64,000 nt of DNA, from assembly GCA_018114805.1 (NCBI GenBank), contig CP073042.1, forward strand, positions 5,191,501 to 5,255,500, read 5' to 3'. Every line of letters starts with the position of its first letter. Within the stretch, counting starts at the first letter, position 1. Both the position numbers and the translations under genes were made by a program. Shown piece by piece: positions 1 to 10,688 of the stretch. The notes beneath the pieces were generated by a model, which saw nothing but the letters and a program-made list of their open reading frames with translations, was not told the DNA's origin and did no database searches. This DNA comes from Candidatus Streptomyces philanthi (GTDB taxonomy: Bacteria; Actinomycetota; Actinomycetes; Streptomycetales; Streptomycetaceae).

Positions 1-2
1 GC

Positions 3-35
3 CTCTCCCTCGCGGAGGCCGCGGCCCTGATCTGA
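3..35 (+). CDS. possible 3' end of an upstream gene
   Basis: Only the last ten codons would lie in the window, reading LSLAEAAALI then TGA at 33-35. The helix-like, alanine-rich end resembles a normal C-terminus, and the frame opens at the window edge, but nothing else supports it. No function can be given. Confidence 0.2.
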   Translation, partial: LSLAEAAALI

Positions 36-176
36 CGCGTCGCTGACCGAGGCGGGCCACCGGCCCGGCCCCCGCACCGCGGTGTGCGGCGGGCGGCGCC
101 CGACGTCCCCCGCGCGGCCGCCGGGTGTCCTACCCCCGCGGCCGCCGGTCGGGAGACTGGCCGGCCCTGCCACGGC

Positions 177-1037
177 TCAGGTCTTCGTGCGGAACTTGCG
201 CACCACCAGCGGGGCGATCACCACGGTGATCCCCACCGACCAGGCCAGCGTGGCCAACACCGGGTCGGCCACCGCGCCCTCGCCGTTGAACAGGGCGCGG
301 ACCGCGTCCGCGAGGTTGGACAGCGGGTTGTAGTCGGTGAACGCCTGCAACCAGCCCGGCATCGTCCCGGTCGGGGCGAACACCGAGGACCCGAACTGCA
401 AGCGGCATCAGGATCAGGAAGCCGATGCCCTGCACCGCCTGCGGGGTCTTCATGGACAGGCCGAGCAGCATGAAGATCCAGGTGAGCGACGTGCCGAAGG
501 CCAGCGCGAGACCGGCGGCGGCCAGCAGCTCCAGCGGGCCCTTCTTCAGGTCGAAACCGATGATGAACGCCACCAGCAGCAGGATGGTCGAGGAGACCAG
601 CATCCGGCCGCCCTCGACTATCAGCTTGGCCACCAGCACCGAGGAGCGGGCTATCGGCATCGTGCGGAAGCGGTCCATCACCCCCATGCTGAAGTCGTCG
701 TTGATGCCGGTGCCCACCGACATGGCGATGTTCAGGCCACCCATGGCCAGCAGGCCCGGGATGACGTAGTTGGTGTACACGTCGCCGTTGCCGCCGAGGC
801 TGCCACCCACCGCGCCGCCGAAGACGTACACGAACAGCAGCGTGAAGATGATCGGCATCAGCATGGCGTCGACCATCGACCCCGGGTCCTGCTTGATCTG
901 CATCACGTTGCGGCGCGCCAGCGCGCCGATGTGGCGCAGGTTCCCGCGCAGGCCGATCCGGACGTCGTCGGACGCCCCGCCGGTCGGGCCGCGCTGCTGG
1001 TCCGGAGCCTTGTCCGGAGCCGTGATGGTTGCCGCGC

Positions 1038-1041
<4 letters not shown>
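177..1041 (-). pseudogene. ABC-2 type permease, DrrB-like (frameshifted)
   Basis: This is the membrane subunit of a DrrAB-type drug/lipid exporter. The first 210 or so residues read cleanly: a cytoplasmic N-terminus, then ABC-2 membrane segments with the family hallmarks GDVYTNYVIPG and MGVMDRFRTMPIARSS. At about 399-402 the frame breaks. The conserved continuation (QFGSSVFAPTGTMPGW, ending VVRKFRTKT) lies in another frame down to a stop at 177-179. One extra T (CTTGCAG where CTGCAG is expected) explains the shift. Without it the protein would be about 287 residues, normal for DrrB. The start ATG overlaps the stop of the ATPase gene by 4 bp, so the two are co-translated. What is seen is the split frame; whether it is a real mutation or a sequence error is open. 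Confidence 0.85.
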
Positions 1042-2075
<1,034 letters not shown>

Positions 2076-2272
2076 GGCGCAACGCTCTCAGACACCACTG
2101 ACAATCGACCTACAGGCCACCGACGGCCAGCCGACATACGCGTGTCGGCGGGCTGTCGATCGTCCCTCCGCCCAGGCCCTGACCTGCCCTTTGTGCTTCC
2201 GTCAGGATCAAACCCCGGTCCGCGGACAACCGATCGTCTTCTGCCACCCCCGAGCCCGGCGCGCGCGGCGCG

Positions 2273-3013
2273 TCAGCGGAACGCGTGCTCCGGCGCCGGG
2301 TAGGTGCCGCCGACGACCTCGTCGGCGAAGGACCTGGCGGCGTCGCCGAGGGTCTGGCGCAACTGCGCGTACTGCTTCACGAACCGTGGCACCCGGCCGC
2401 CGGTCAGGCCCGCCATGTCCGTCCACACCAACACCTGCGCGTCGCACTCCGCGCCCGCGCCGATGCCCACGGTCGGCACGTGCAGCGAGCGCGTGACCTC
2501 GGCGGCCAGCTCGGCCGGCACGAGTTCGAGCACGACGGCGAACGCCCCCGCCTCCTGCACGGCCTTGGCATCCCGCAGCAACTGCTGTGCCGCCTCCTCG
2601 CCCCGGCCCTGGACCGGGTAGCCGCCGTAGGCGTTGACGGACTGCGGGGTGAGGCCGATGTGCGCCATCACCGGGATGCCGGACCGTACGAGCAGTTCGA
2701 TCTGGTCGGCCGAGCGCTCGCCGCCCTCCAGCTTCACCGCGCCCACGCCCGCCTCCTTGACCAGCCGGGTCGCGCTGCGCAGGGCCTGCACGGCGCCCTC
2801 CTGGTACGCGCCGAAGGGCAGGTCGCCGACGATGAGGGCGCGCCTGGTGCCGCGCACCACGGCCGCGGAGAGGATGGTGATCTCGTCCATCGTGACCGGA
2901 ACGGTGGACTCGTAACCGAGGTGGCAGTTTCCCATCGAGTCGCCGACGAGCATGACGGGGATGCCCGCCTCGTCGAAGACCGACGCGGTCATCGCGTCGT
3001 AGGCAGTGAGCAT
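2273..3013 (-). CDS. panB: 3-methyl-2-oxobutanoate hydroxymethyltransferase
   Basis: Ketopantoate hydroxymethyltransferase adds a one-carbon unit from 5,10-methylene-THF to alpha-ketoisovalerate, the first committed step to pantothenate and CoA. Seen: MLVGDSMGN (Mg/substrate loop), VKLEGG, IPVMAHIGLTPQSV, VLELVP and TVGIGAG, all PanB signatures. The coordinates start at the first in-frame ATG (MLTAYDAM), but the same frame upstream to about 3100 encodes the conserved family N-terminus (LYGGKGTRRITVRDI, then AAAKERGEKWP). No ATG, GTG or TTG occurs in that frame before a TGA near 3220, while ATGs at 3207 and 3224 are out of frame. A frameshift in the variable leader is therefore likely and the real start is probably 3207 or 3224. 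Essential for prototrophy. Confidence 0.88.
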   Translation of the reverse strand: MLTAYDAMTASVFDEAGIPVMLVGDSMGNCHLGYESTVPVTMDEITILSAAVVRGTRRALIVGDLPFGAYQEGAVQALRSATRLVKEAGVGAVKLEGGERSADQIELLVRSGIPVMAHIGLTPQSVNAYGGYPVQGRGEEAAQQLLRDAKAVQEAGAFAVVLELVPAELAAEVTRSLHVPTVGIGAGAECDAQVLVWTDMAGLTGGRVPRFVKQYAQLRQTLGDAARSFADEVVGGTYPAPEHAFR

Positions 3014-3436
3014 GGGCCACTTCTCGCCGCGCTCCTTGGCGGCCGCGATGTCCCGGACGGTGATCCGCCGGGTCCCCTTGCCGCCGTACAGCGCCTTGTC
3101 GCTCGCGGGCGCGCCGGCGCCCGGTGCGGCGGCGGATGCGGCCGATGCGGCCGGTGTGACTGCTGTGGTGTGTGCAGCCTGTTGCGAGGCATGCGTCGTA
3201 ATGACATGGCTCCGATTTCGTCATCTCAAGGCGCCCTCACGGCGTCCCTGAACCGCCTCCATGCTGGCACGCGGCCTACGTGCTGCGGAAGAGTCGTCCG
3301 CCCCCGTTCGTCCCACGCGTCACGCCCGCCATCTGGACAACGGTGGGCGGGGCCGGGCCGCACCCACGCCGGAGCGTGGCCGAAAGCCCGCCCAGAGGTC
3401 GATCATCCGCTCGTGGCACTACGTAAAGAATTTCCA

Positions 3437-3455
3437 ATACGAGACGGTTCCGTAT
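3437..3455 (+). promoter_or_regulatory. candidate TetR operator upstream of MFS pump
   Basis: A 19-bp quasi-palindrome, ATACGAGACGGTTCCGTAT, with perfect ATACG/CGTAT outer arms and AC/GT inner pairs, lies 24 bp before the ATG of the efflux gene. TetR regulators encoded beside pumps usually bind such a site over the promoter. The partner repressor is the next gene downstream. Binding itself is inferred. Confidence 0.6.
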
Positions 3456-3479
3456 CGAAATAGTCGTAGCCTGGGCGCC

Positions 3480-5168
3480 ATGGCAACACCTTCCGACATA
3501 GCCACGGTCCGCACCGTGCCCGAGGCGATCCACCGCAGGCGGTGGGCGATCCTCGTCGTCCTCATGTTCAGCGTGCTGATCGTGGTGCTGGACAACTCCA
3601 TCCTCAACGTCGCCATGAAGACCATCTCGTCGCCGGAGCCGACCGGCCTGGGCGCCACCCAGAGCGAGCTGGAATGGGCGATCAACTCCTACACCCTCGT
3701 CTTCGCCGGGCTGCTCTTCACCGCCGGCCTGTGCGGTGACCGGTACGGCCGCAAGAAGGTCCTGCTCGCCGGCATGCTGGTGTTCGGCGTCGGCTCGGTG
3801 CTCGCCGCGTTCTCCGGATCGCCCGGCGAACTGATCACCTACCGGGCCGTGATGGGCCTCGGCGGCGCGCTGGTGATGCCCGCCACCCTGGCGATCCTGA
3901 TGAACGTCTTCGGGCGCGACGAGCAGCCCAAGGCCATCGGCATCTGGGTCGCCGCCGTCGGCCTCGCCATCGCGATCGGCCCGATCACCGGCGGCATCCT
4001 GCTCGACCACTTCTGGTGGGGCTCGGTCTTCCTCGTCAACGTCCCCGTCGTGATCGTCGCCCTCATCGCGATGGTCGTCCTGGTGCCCGACTCGCGCGAC
4101 CCCAAGCCCGGCCGGCTCGACCCGATCGGCGTGCTGCTGTCCATCGTGGGGCTCATCGCGCTCGTCTACGGGATCATCAAGGGCGGCCAACTGGCCGACT
4201 TCACCGACCCCGAGGTGCTGGGCACCATCGGCCTCGGCGTGCTGGTGCTGGCGCTGTTCGTCTGGCACGAGAAGCGCAGCGACCACCCGGCCGTCGACGT
4301 CAGCTACTTCCGCAAGCCGGCCTTCTCGGCCGCCATCGCCGCCATCGCGCTGGTCTTCTTCGCGCTCATGGGCGTGACGTTCTTCATCGTCTTCTACACC
4401 CAGAGCGTGCGCGGCTACACCCCGCTGGAGTCCGGCCTGCTGCTGCTGCCGCTCGCCGTGGGGCAGTTGCTCTTCGCCCCGCGCTCGCGCCTGGTGGTCG
4501 AGCGCTTCGGGGCGCGCGCCGTGTGCACCGGCGGCATGCTGGTCATCGCGGGGACCCTCGCCGGCTTCCTGCTGCTCGACACCGACAGCCCCATCTGGGT
4601 CCTTGAGGTGCTCTTCTTCCTCCAGGGCGCGGGCATGGCGCACATCATGCCGCCCGTCACCGTGGCGATCATGCAGGCCCTGCCGCGCGACAAGGCCGGC
4701 TCCGGCTCCGCGCTCAACAACACGTTCCGGCAGGTCGGTGGCGCACTGGGCGTCGCCGTCCTGGGGTCGCTGCTGTCGACCACGTACCGTAACGACATCG
4801 ACGACGAACTCGCCGCCGTACCCGGCCTCTCCGACGCCCAGCGGCACACCGCCGGCGAGTCCATCGAGGCCACGCTCGGCGCGGTGCAGCGGATAGGGGA
4901 GCAGGGCCGGGCGTTGATCGAGCCCGTGCACGACGCGTTCATCCACGCCATGCACGTCACCGCCCTCAGCGCGGCCGGCGTCGCGCTGTTCGGCGCGCTG
5001 GTCGTCGCGGTGTTCCTGCCCGGCAAGAAGGCCGGCGCGGAGCCCGACCAGGCGCCCGGCGGGGGAGCCGGTGCGGAGCCGGCCGCGCGGACGGAGGGCG
5101 CGGGCGCCGCAGCCGGCGCCACGGGGCGCGGGCAGGACGAGCCGAACACGCTGGAGGCACACCGGTGA
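3480..5168 (+). CDS. MFS drug efflux transporter, EmrB/QacA (DHA2) family
   Basis: 562-residue proton-driven exporter of the inner membrane with about 14 hydrophobic segments. The DHA2 antiporter motif appears as LDNSILNVAM in TM1, motif A as GDRYGRKKVLLAG after TM2, and motif C-like glycine-rich segments follow (GPITGGILLDHFWWGSVFLVNVPV). The C-terminal tail after residue 515 is Ala/Gly-rich and disordered. ATG 3480 is chosen because the reading upstream is not protein-like and the operator sits just before it. It overlaps the TetR gene by 4 bp (GTGA), so pump and repressor form one autoregulated unit. Substrate unknown. Confidence 0.92.
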   Translation: MATPSDIATVRTVPEAIHRRRWAILVVLMFSVLIVVLDNSILNVAMKTISSPEPTGLGATQSELEWAINSYTLVFAGLLFTAGLCGDRYGRKKVLLAGMLVFGVGSVLAAFSGSPGELITYRAVMGLGGALVMPATLAILMNVFGRDEQPKAIGIWVAAVGLAIAIGPITGGILLDHFWWGSVFLVNVPVVIVALIAMVVLVPDSRDPKPGRLDPIGVLLSIVGLIALVYGIIKGGQLADFTDPEVLGTIGLGVLVLALFVWHEKRSDHPAVDVSYFRKPAFSAAIAAIALVFFALMGVTFFIVFYTQSVRGYTPLESGLLLLPLAVGQLLFAPRSRLVVERFGARAVCTGGMLVIAGTLAGFLLLDTDSPIWVLEVLFFLQGAGMAHIMPPVTVAIMQALPRDKAGSGSALNNTFRQVGGALGVAVLGSLLSTTYRNDIDDELAAVPGLSDAQRHTAGESIEATLGAVQRIGEQGRALIEPVHDAFIHAMHVTALSAAGVALFGALVVAVFLPGKKAGAEPDQAPGGGAGAEPAARTEGAGAAAGATGRGQDEPNTLEAHR

Positions 5169-5914
5169 TCCCCACGCCATCCGACGTCGAGCGGACGTCC
5201 CACCGGTCCGACCCCGCGCCCGGGGAGGGGCCCACCGAGGCGTCGGATGGCGGGGCGCCGTGCCGTACGATGCCGTCGGCCGACCCCGTCCCGGCGGGGT
5301 GCCCCGTAGGCGTGCCGGCGCCGGCGTCGGGGGAGCGGCGGGGCCGACCGCGGAGCGCGGCGGCCGACATGGCGATCATCGAGACCGTGTTGCGCCTCCT
5401 CGAAGAGGGCCTCACGGTCGGCGAGTTGTCCATGGAGCGCATCGCGCGCGAGGCGGGCGTCGGCAAGGCCACCGTCTACCGCCGCTGGTCGGGCAAGCCT
5501 GCGCTGATGCTCGACGTGATGCGCGCCCTCGACGCGGACCCGCCGCCCCCCGCGGGCGAGTCGGTCCGCGACGACCTGGTGTGGTTGTTGGAGTTCCTCC
5601 GCCAGCGCGGCCTGGCCAAGCGGCACTCGGCGCTGCTGCGCACGGTGGTGACGCAGGCGAAGGCGTATCCGGAGCTGTGGCACACGTATCACGAGACGGT
5701 CGTGCACAAGCGGACCGAGGTGCTGCGCGCGGTCCTGCGGCGCGGCGTCGAGCGCGGCGAGATCCGCGCCGACCAGGACGTGGACTTCCTCGCCGAACTC
5801 TTCGTCGGCCCGATGCTCTCGCGGATGCTGCTGCACGAGTGGATGGACCTGCCCGACGGGCTCGCGGAACGCATCGTCGACACGGTGCTGGACGGGGCCT
5901 GCCCGCGCGGCTGA
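5165..5914 (+). CDS. TetR/AcrR family repressor of the adjacent MFS pump
   Basis: 249 residues. A long Pro/Ala-rich N-terminal leader of about 55 residues precedes a standard TetR helix-turn-helix (ERIAREAGVGKATVYRRWSGKPALM, HTH core around residues 80-105), then an all-helical ligand-binding half. The GTG start is coupled to the MFS stop. The leader is unusually long; an internal start near residue 36 (ATG 5270) is also possible. It most likely represses its own operon through the palindrome at 3437-3455 and is released by a pump substrate. Confidence 0.88.
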   Translation: MIPTPSDVERTSHRSDPAPGEGPTEASDGGAPCRTMPSADPVPAGCPVGVPAPASGERRGRPRSAAADMAIIETVLRLLEEGLTVGELSMERIAREAGVGKATVYRRWSGKPALMLDVMRALDADPPPPAGESVRDDLVWLLEFLRQRGLAKRHSALLRTVVTQAKAYPELWHTYHETVVHKRTEVLRAVLRRGVERGEIRADQDVDFLAELFVGPMLSRMLLHEWMDLPDGLAERIVDTVLDGACPRG

Positions 5915-6260
5915 GCGTGAGGGACGGGAACGCGAGGGTTGGCACTGACGGGTGCGGCCAGTGGGTCGCGGGTGACCCTCCGCGTTGGGTTGGTTTCGGC
6001 CAGCCATGGCGGTGGCCACGGGCGGACCGGCGACCGCCCGTGCGCGTCCGCTCCGACCGCGCTCCCACGGCACCGGCCGGTGCGTACGCCGATTTGTGCC
6101 TGTCGTGGCACAGCGTCCCGCTCAGGCCCGCGCGGCGGAACCCCGGCCCGCCCGTCACTCGTCCTCACTTTCGAGACGTCCACCCGGGGCGTCGGGAAAC
6201 GACCTGGTCATCGCCTATGGTCTAGGCGGTGGCGGGCCGGTGAGCTAGTGAGGACGACGC
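5915..6260. other. intergenic, no gene seen
   Basis: 346 bp between the TetR gene and the EEP hydrolase. Reading frames here are short or shadow-like. A weak ECF-type promoter could be read (GGGAAAC near 6193, GGTCTA near 6220), but the spacing is too long to claim it. Confidence 0.4.
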
Positions 6261-7307
6261 ATGGCGCAGGCGTACGCGGAAGAGACGGGGCACGACCGGG
6301 ACGAACCCGGACCGGTCCGCTCTCGGGTGCGTCGCCTGATCGGCTCCCGGGGCCGTTGCCTGGTCAACGGCTGGCGGGGGCGCGACGTCTGGCGGCGCGG
6401 CCTGGTGGTGGCGGGTTTCGCGGTGCTGCTGGCGCTGTTGATGATCCTGCACGCACAGGTCCCCAACGACGTCGGCAACCTCGGCAGCCTGCTGGAGACG
6501 TTCCTGCCGTGGATCGGCATGGTGACCATTCCGGTGCTGCTGGCCTGCGCGCTGTTCCGCAGGTCGGCCAGCGCGTTGGTGGCGCTGCTGCTGCCGGTGA
6601 TCGTGTGGCTGAATCTCTTCGGTGGTCTGTTGACCAGCAAGTCCGGTTCCGGCGGAGATCTCACCGTCGTGACGCACAACGTCAACGCGGACAACTCCAA
6701 CCCGGCCGGCACGGCCAGGGACGTGGCGGCCTCCGGCGCGCACGTGGTCGCGCTGGAGGAGCTGACGGCCGACGCGCTGCCCACCTACGAACGGGCGCTC
6801 AAGTCGGCGTACCCGTACCATACCGTCAAGGGCACGGTCGGCCTGTGGAGCGCGTACCCGATCAAGGACGCGCGGGCCGTGGACATCAAGATGGGCTGGA
6901 CCCGCGCCCTGCGGGCCACCGTCGCCGCGCCCAAGGGCGAGGTGGCGGTGTACGTGCCACATCTGCCGTCGGTGCGGGTCAAGTTCAACGCGGGGTTCAC
7001 GGCGGGCCAGCGCGACGACAGCGCGGAGGCCCTCGGCAAGGCCATCTCCCACGAGCGCCTGGACAAGGTGCTCCTCCTCGGCGACCTGAACGGCACCATG
7101 AACGACCGCGCGCTCGCCCCCGTCACCTCCCAACTGCGCTCCGCGCAGGGCGCGGCGGGCGACGGCTTCGGCTTCAGTTGGCCCGTGTCCTTCCCCATGG
7201 CCCGCATCGACCAGATCCTGGTGCGTGGCGTGGAACCCGTCTCCGCGTGGACCCTGCCGGAGACGGGGAGCGACCACCTGCCGGTCGCGGCGTCGGTCAA
7301 CCTGTAG
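6261..7307 (+). CDS. membrane-anchored endonuclease/exonuclease/phosphatase family protein
   Basis: 348 residues. After a charged 45-residue cytoplasmic head come three membrane helices (about residues 48-65, 75-95, 100-120). A C-terminal EEP domain follows on the outer face: THNVNADN (first strand, metal Asn), VVALEEL (catalytic Glu), LLGDLNGTMND (Asp/Asn pair) and GSDHLPVAA (catalytic Asp-His). This arrangement is common in actinobacteria, where such proteins act as phosphodiesterases or nucleases at the cell surface; the substrate is not known. ATG 6261. The gene converges on the FrnE-like gene with a perfect palindromic terminator between. Confidence 0.88.
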   Translation: MAQAYAEETGHDRDEPGPVRSRVRRLIGSRGRCLVNGWRGRDVWRRGLVVAGFAVLLALLMILHAQVPNDVGNLGSLLETFLPWIGMVTIPVLLACALFRRSASALVALLLPVIVWLNLFGGLLTSKSGSGGDLTVVTHNVNADNSNPAGTARDVAASGAHVVALEELTADALPTYERALKSAYPYHTVKGTVGLWSAYPIKDARAVDIKMGWTRALRATVAAPKGEVAVYVPHLPSVRVKFNAGFTAGQRDDSAEALGKAISHERLDKVLLLGDLNGTMNDRALAPVTSQLRSAQGAAGDGFGFSWPVSFPMARIDQILVRGVEPVSAWTLPETGSDHLPVAASVNL

Positions 7308-7333
7308 CCCGCGTCCCGGGCCCGGGACGCGGG
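7308..7333. terminator. 26-bp perfect palindrome, bidirectional terminator
   Basis: CCCGCGTCCCGGG is followed directly by its reverse complement, starting right after the EEP stop codon. It lies between convergent genes, as expected of a shared factor-independent terminator in Streptomyces, where U-tracts are often absent. Confidence 0.65.
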
Positions 7334-7395
7334 CCGCGCGGCCGGTGCCACTGTGCGAGCCGCCCGCACCGCCGCGCCGTCCGGCCCACCGCCGC

Positions 7396-8121
7396 TCAGT
7401 CGCGCGGAACCTCGCACGCGTCGCCCTCGCACGCGGCGCCGCCCTGGCCCGCGCCGGCGTCCTGGCTGGCGGCGGTGAGCGCGGCACCGGCCGTCTCCCG
7501 GGCCACCTGCTCGAAGACGCGCAGGAAGGTGTCCGCCTCCTGGCCGCCCTGGAAGGCCCACTGTCCCTCGAAGACGAAGGTGGGCACGGCGGTGACGCCA
7601 CGTGCGCGGGCCACCTCGATCTCGTCCAGCACCTCGTCGTGCAGGTCGTCGCCGTTCAGGAACTCGGTGACCGGGTAGCGGTCGAGCCCGACCGCGACGG
7701 CGGCGTCGGCGAGCTGCGCGCGGTCGCCGATGTCCATCCCCTTGCCGAAGTGCGCTGCCAGGAGGCGCCCCTTGAGTCGCGCCTGGGCCTCGCTCCCGTA
7801 CGTGTCGAGCACGTACCGCAGCAGCCGGTGGGCCAGCAGCGAGTTGTTCTCCACGACCGTGTCGAAGTCGAAGACGATGTTCTCGGCCGCGCCCAGCTCC
7901 GTGATCCGCGCGTCCATCTGCACGGACTGCGGCCCGTACTTGGCCGCCAGCACCTCCCGGTGCGGCAACGGCTCCTCCGGGGCGCCGGCGTCGAGCTGGA
8001 ACGGCCGGTAGACCACCTCGACCTGGTCCGCCTGCGGGTACGCGGCCAGCGCCTGCTCGAAGCGCGTCTTACCGACGTAGCACCACGGGCAAGCGATGTC
8101 GCTGTAGATCTCGACCTTCAC
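7396..8121 (-). CDS. DsbA family oxidoreductase, FrnE-like
   Basis: About 241 residues with a thioredoxin fold. The N-terminus reads VKVEIYSDIACPWCYVGK with active-site CPWC, and the DsbA helical insert and cis-Pro region near AVPTFVFEGQWAFQGGQ follow. GTG 8121 is preferred over the upstream ATG 8169 because an AAGGAG lies about 8 nt before it and family proteins begin at this point. The C-terminal tail holds two more cysteines (CEGDACEV). No signal peptide is visible, so it is probably cytoplasmic, like FrnE/2-hydroxychromene isomerase relatives acting as disulfide isomerases. Confidence 0.88.
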   Translation of the reverse strand: MKVEIYSDIACPWCYVGKTRFEQALAAYPQADQVEVVYRPFQLDAGAPEEPLPHREVLAAKYGPQSVQMDARITELGAAENIVFDFDTVVENNSLLAHRLLRYVLDTYGSEAQARLKGRLLAAHFGKGMDIGDRAQLADAAVAVGLDRYPVTEFLNGDDLHDEVLDEIEVARARGVTAVPTFVFEGQWAFQGGQEADTFLRVFEQVARETAGAALTAASQDAGAGQGGAACEGDACEVPRD

Positions 8122-8292
8122 CGGGCTACTCCTTGTTGTCGCCGCATTGATCTGTCGCCGCCTTGGCATGCGCTTGAAAATTCAAGCGTTCCCGTACACA
8201 ACCAGGCCGCGGGATCGAGTATTCCCGGGGGCGGGCGGGTATGCCTCCCGGAGTGGGGTCGCTCACCATAGGCACCGACGGAGGTCGACCCC

Positions 8293-9269
8293 TCACGCGA
8301 AGTCGAGAGGGTGCGTGCCCACCATGTCGGCGAGGTGCGTCAGGGCGTCACGCAGGCTGGGGGCGCGTCGCGGTGCCTGCGCCCCCGCTCCGCCGCCCGC
8401 CCGAATTCGGAGTGGACGCGCTGGGACGACCGCGTTCGTACGGCCGCGATGACCTGGCGGGTGAGCGCGTCGGCGTCGCGCCAGGCGCGCTCCCGGAGCA
8501 AGCAGTCGAGCAGGCGCGCATCGCTCATCCCCGCATGGCCGACGGGCACCGTCGCCGGGCGGTACACCACCCGCTGGAAGACCTCGATGGCTTCGCCGGT
8601 CCGGCCAGCGTCCTGGAGTACGTGCCCCAGATGCCCGTCGATCTCCTCGGGCGTCACCCACCACGCCCAGTACGGGTCGCTCTCGCGCGTCCCGTCCTCC
8701 AGCAGTGAGCGGGCGGCGGACAGGGCCTGTACCGCCCCCGTGGTGTACGCCAACCCGGCCAGACCCTTGGCCTCCCGGACCCGAAAGATGGCCTCCACGC
8801 GAGGCGAAAGCGCACCGTGTGCCAGCACCCCCCGCGTGACGGCCAGTGCCACGGGGTGGTGCCCCGTCCACTCGCTGCACATCGCGATGTTCTGCCGGAT
8901 CAGGAGTTCCATGCTCGCGTCCCCGGCCTCCTGTACCAGGGCCAGGGCCGCTTGGTTGGCTCGCCACGCGGCGGCGTGCTGCTCGACGTCGAACAGCGCC
9001 CACCCGGCCACCTCGGCCAACTCCGCTGCCGCGGAACGGATGTCGCGACCATGTCGCGAGTCGTAGTCGGCGCGGTCGAGCCGGTCACGCACTATCCGGA
9101 ACGCCCGCACGGCCGGCTCGGCCACGGGCACACCGAGCGGCCCGTTGTCCAGCGCGACGAGTTGCTGGGACGCCTGCCGAATGGCGTCGGCGAAGTCGGC
9201 TCCCCGGGTGTCGCTGATACGGAGGGAAGAGTTCGGTGAAGGGTGGGGGGCACCGGTGGGGGTCGTCAT
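8293..9269 (-). pseudogene. helical/TPR-like protein paired with an XRE regulator (frameshifted)
   Basis: About 325 residues of alpha-helical repeats (for example WALFDVEQHAAAWRANQAALALVQEAGD) resembling the C-terminal sensor part of Streptomyces XRE-TPR regulators but without the DNA-binding domain. ATG 9269 (MTTPTG) is taken as start. Near the end the frame shifts at a G-run (8359-8363): one frame gives a premature tail, the other gives the proper ending APSLRDALTHLADMVGTHPLDFA-like down to 8293. One extra base in the homopolymer accounts for it. The gene is divergent from the XRE gene 63 bp away, so they probably share a control region. Confidence 0.65.
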
Positions 9270-9332
9270 CAGTTGATCCCCCTGTGCGTACGACCCCACG
9301 CGGTACGTTTTCCCCAAGGAGGAAGATGCCCC

Positions 9333-10518
9333 GTGGCCATGCCCATCCTCACCACCGCCGCCGCCCGCATCGCCCGCGAGCGGAAGATTCGCGGTCTGAC
9401 GCAGCGAGCCCTCGCCGATCTGTCCGCCGTCAGCTACTCGACGTTGACGAAAGTCGAGTAGAACCGCATGCCCGCCAGCCCCTCCGTGTTGGGAGCCTTG
9501 GCGCGCGCCCTGTCAATTTCCGTGACGACGCTGACGGACCAACCGTATCTGGAAGAGCTGCGCCAGGATCAGCTCGACGGACTGATACAGCCCATTCGTG
9601 AGGCCCTCAACATCTATGACCTGGGCCCCGATCCGGACGTCGTCCCTCGGCCCCTGGCTGAGTTGAGCGAGACCGCCGACCAACTGTGCGCGCTGGTCCG
9701 GGCCACCGAGATCAAGCGGGTGGCGGCGGACCTCCCAGCGCTCCTGCACGAGACGACCACAACCGTACACACCCGCCCGAGTGCGCAGGCGTGGACGGTG
9801 CTCGCGAGCCTGTACCGCACCGCGTACGACATCACGACCAAGCTCGGCTTTCCGGACCTGTGCGGCGTGGCGCTCGACCGGTTGGAGTGGGCGGCGCAGC
9901 GGGCCTCCGATCCGGTACTCAGCGGGATGCGGCAGTACCTGCGCGCCCTGGCCTATTTCCGGGCCAGTGACTACCGAACTGGCAAACGGCTCATCGCGCT
10001 TGGCATGGGTGTACTGGACCAGGCGGAGCCCGGGCGGGTGAAGGACGTGCTCCAGAGACAACTCCACCTCGGGGCGGCGGTCCTCGCGGGGCGCGACAAG
10101 GACCAGGACGCCGCGGAGGAACACCTGACGGAGGCGGAGCGCATCGCCACGCGGACCGGTTATGCGGAGAAGGCCCACTGGCTCTCCTTTGGGCCGACCA
10201 ATGTCGAAGTCCACCGCGTCAGCGTGCTCGCCGAGTTGGACCTGTATCCCGAGGCCGTCACGTCGGCCAAGGCCGTGGCGTTTCCCGAGGGCTGGCCAAC
10301 TTCGCGGTTGGCACACCACTACGCGGGAACTGGCCCGGGCGCAGATGTGGACCGGGCAGGCGGACGCCTCGTTCCAGAGCCTCGTCAAGGCACGCAAGCT
10401 AGCCCCACAGCAGACGCGGTACCACCCGACGGTGCGCGAGACGTACGCGGGGCTCGAAGCGGCGAAGCGCCGGATGTCGAACTCGTTCAACAACTACGGA
10501 GCTTCGCTGGGCTGGTAA
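9333..10518 (+). pseudogene. XRE family HTH regulator with TPR-like C-terminus (nonsense plus frameshift)
   Basis: GTG 9333 follows AAGGAGGA (9316-9323). The helix-turn-helix (RERKIRGLTQRALADLSAVSYSTLTKVE) is interrupted by TAG at 9459-9461 where Gln is usual, and the frame then continues unbroken (NRMPASPSVLGALARALSI). A long helical repeat domain runs to about 10320, where a 1-2 base loss shifts the frame. The true continuation (RELARAQMWTGQADASFQSL, ending NNYGASLGW) reaches 10518. Total would be about 394 residues, normal for these regulators. As written, only the HTH peptide (42 aa) or an HTH-less fragment could be made. Confidence 0.75.
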
Positions 10519-10688
10519 ACACTCACGCTGCGTTACGGCTAGGGCCAGAACTGTCATCGGGATACGGCAGTTCTGGCCTTATGTGTCAGCAGGCTCAAAG
10601 CGGGACTCCATCCAGTCACTTCTTGAGGAGCTGACTCACGCATGATCGACCACGCTGGTGCCCGGCTACGCTGCCGGGGAGCGGCCCG

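Noticed and set aside
6190..6230. Possible sigmaE-type promoter before the EEP gene
   Set aside because: -35-like GGGAAAC and -10-like GGTCTA are too far apart for the known consensus.
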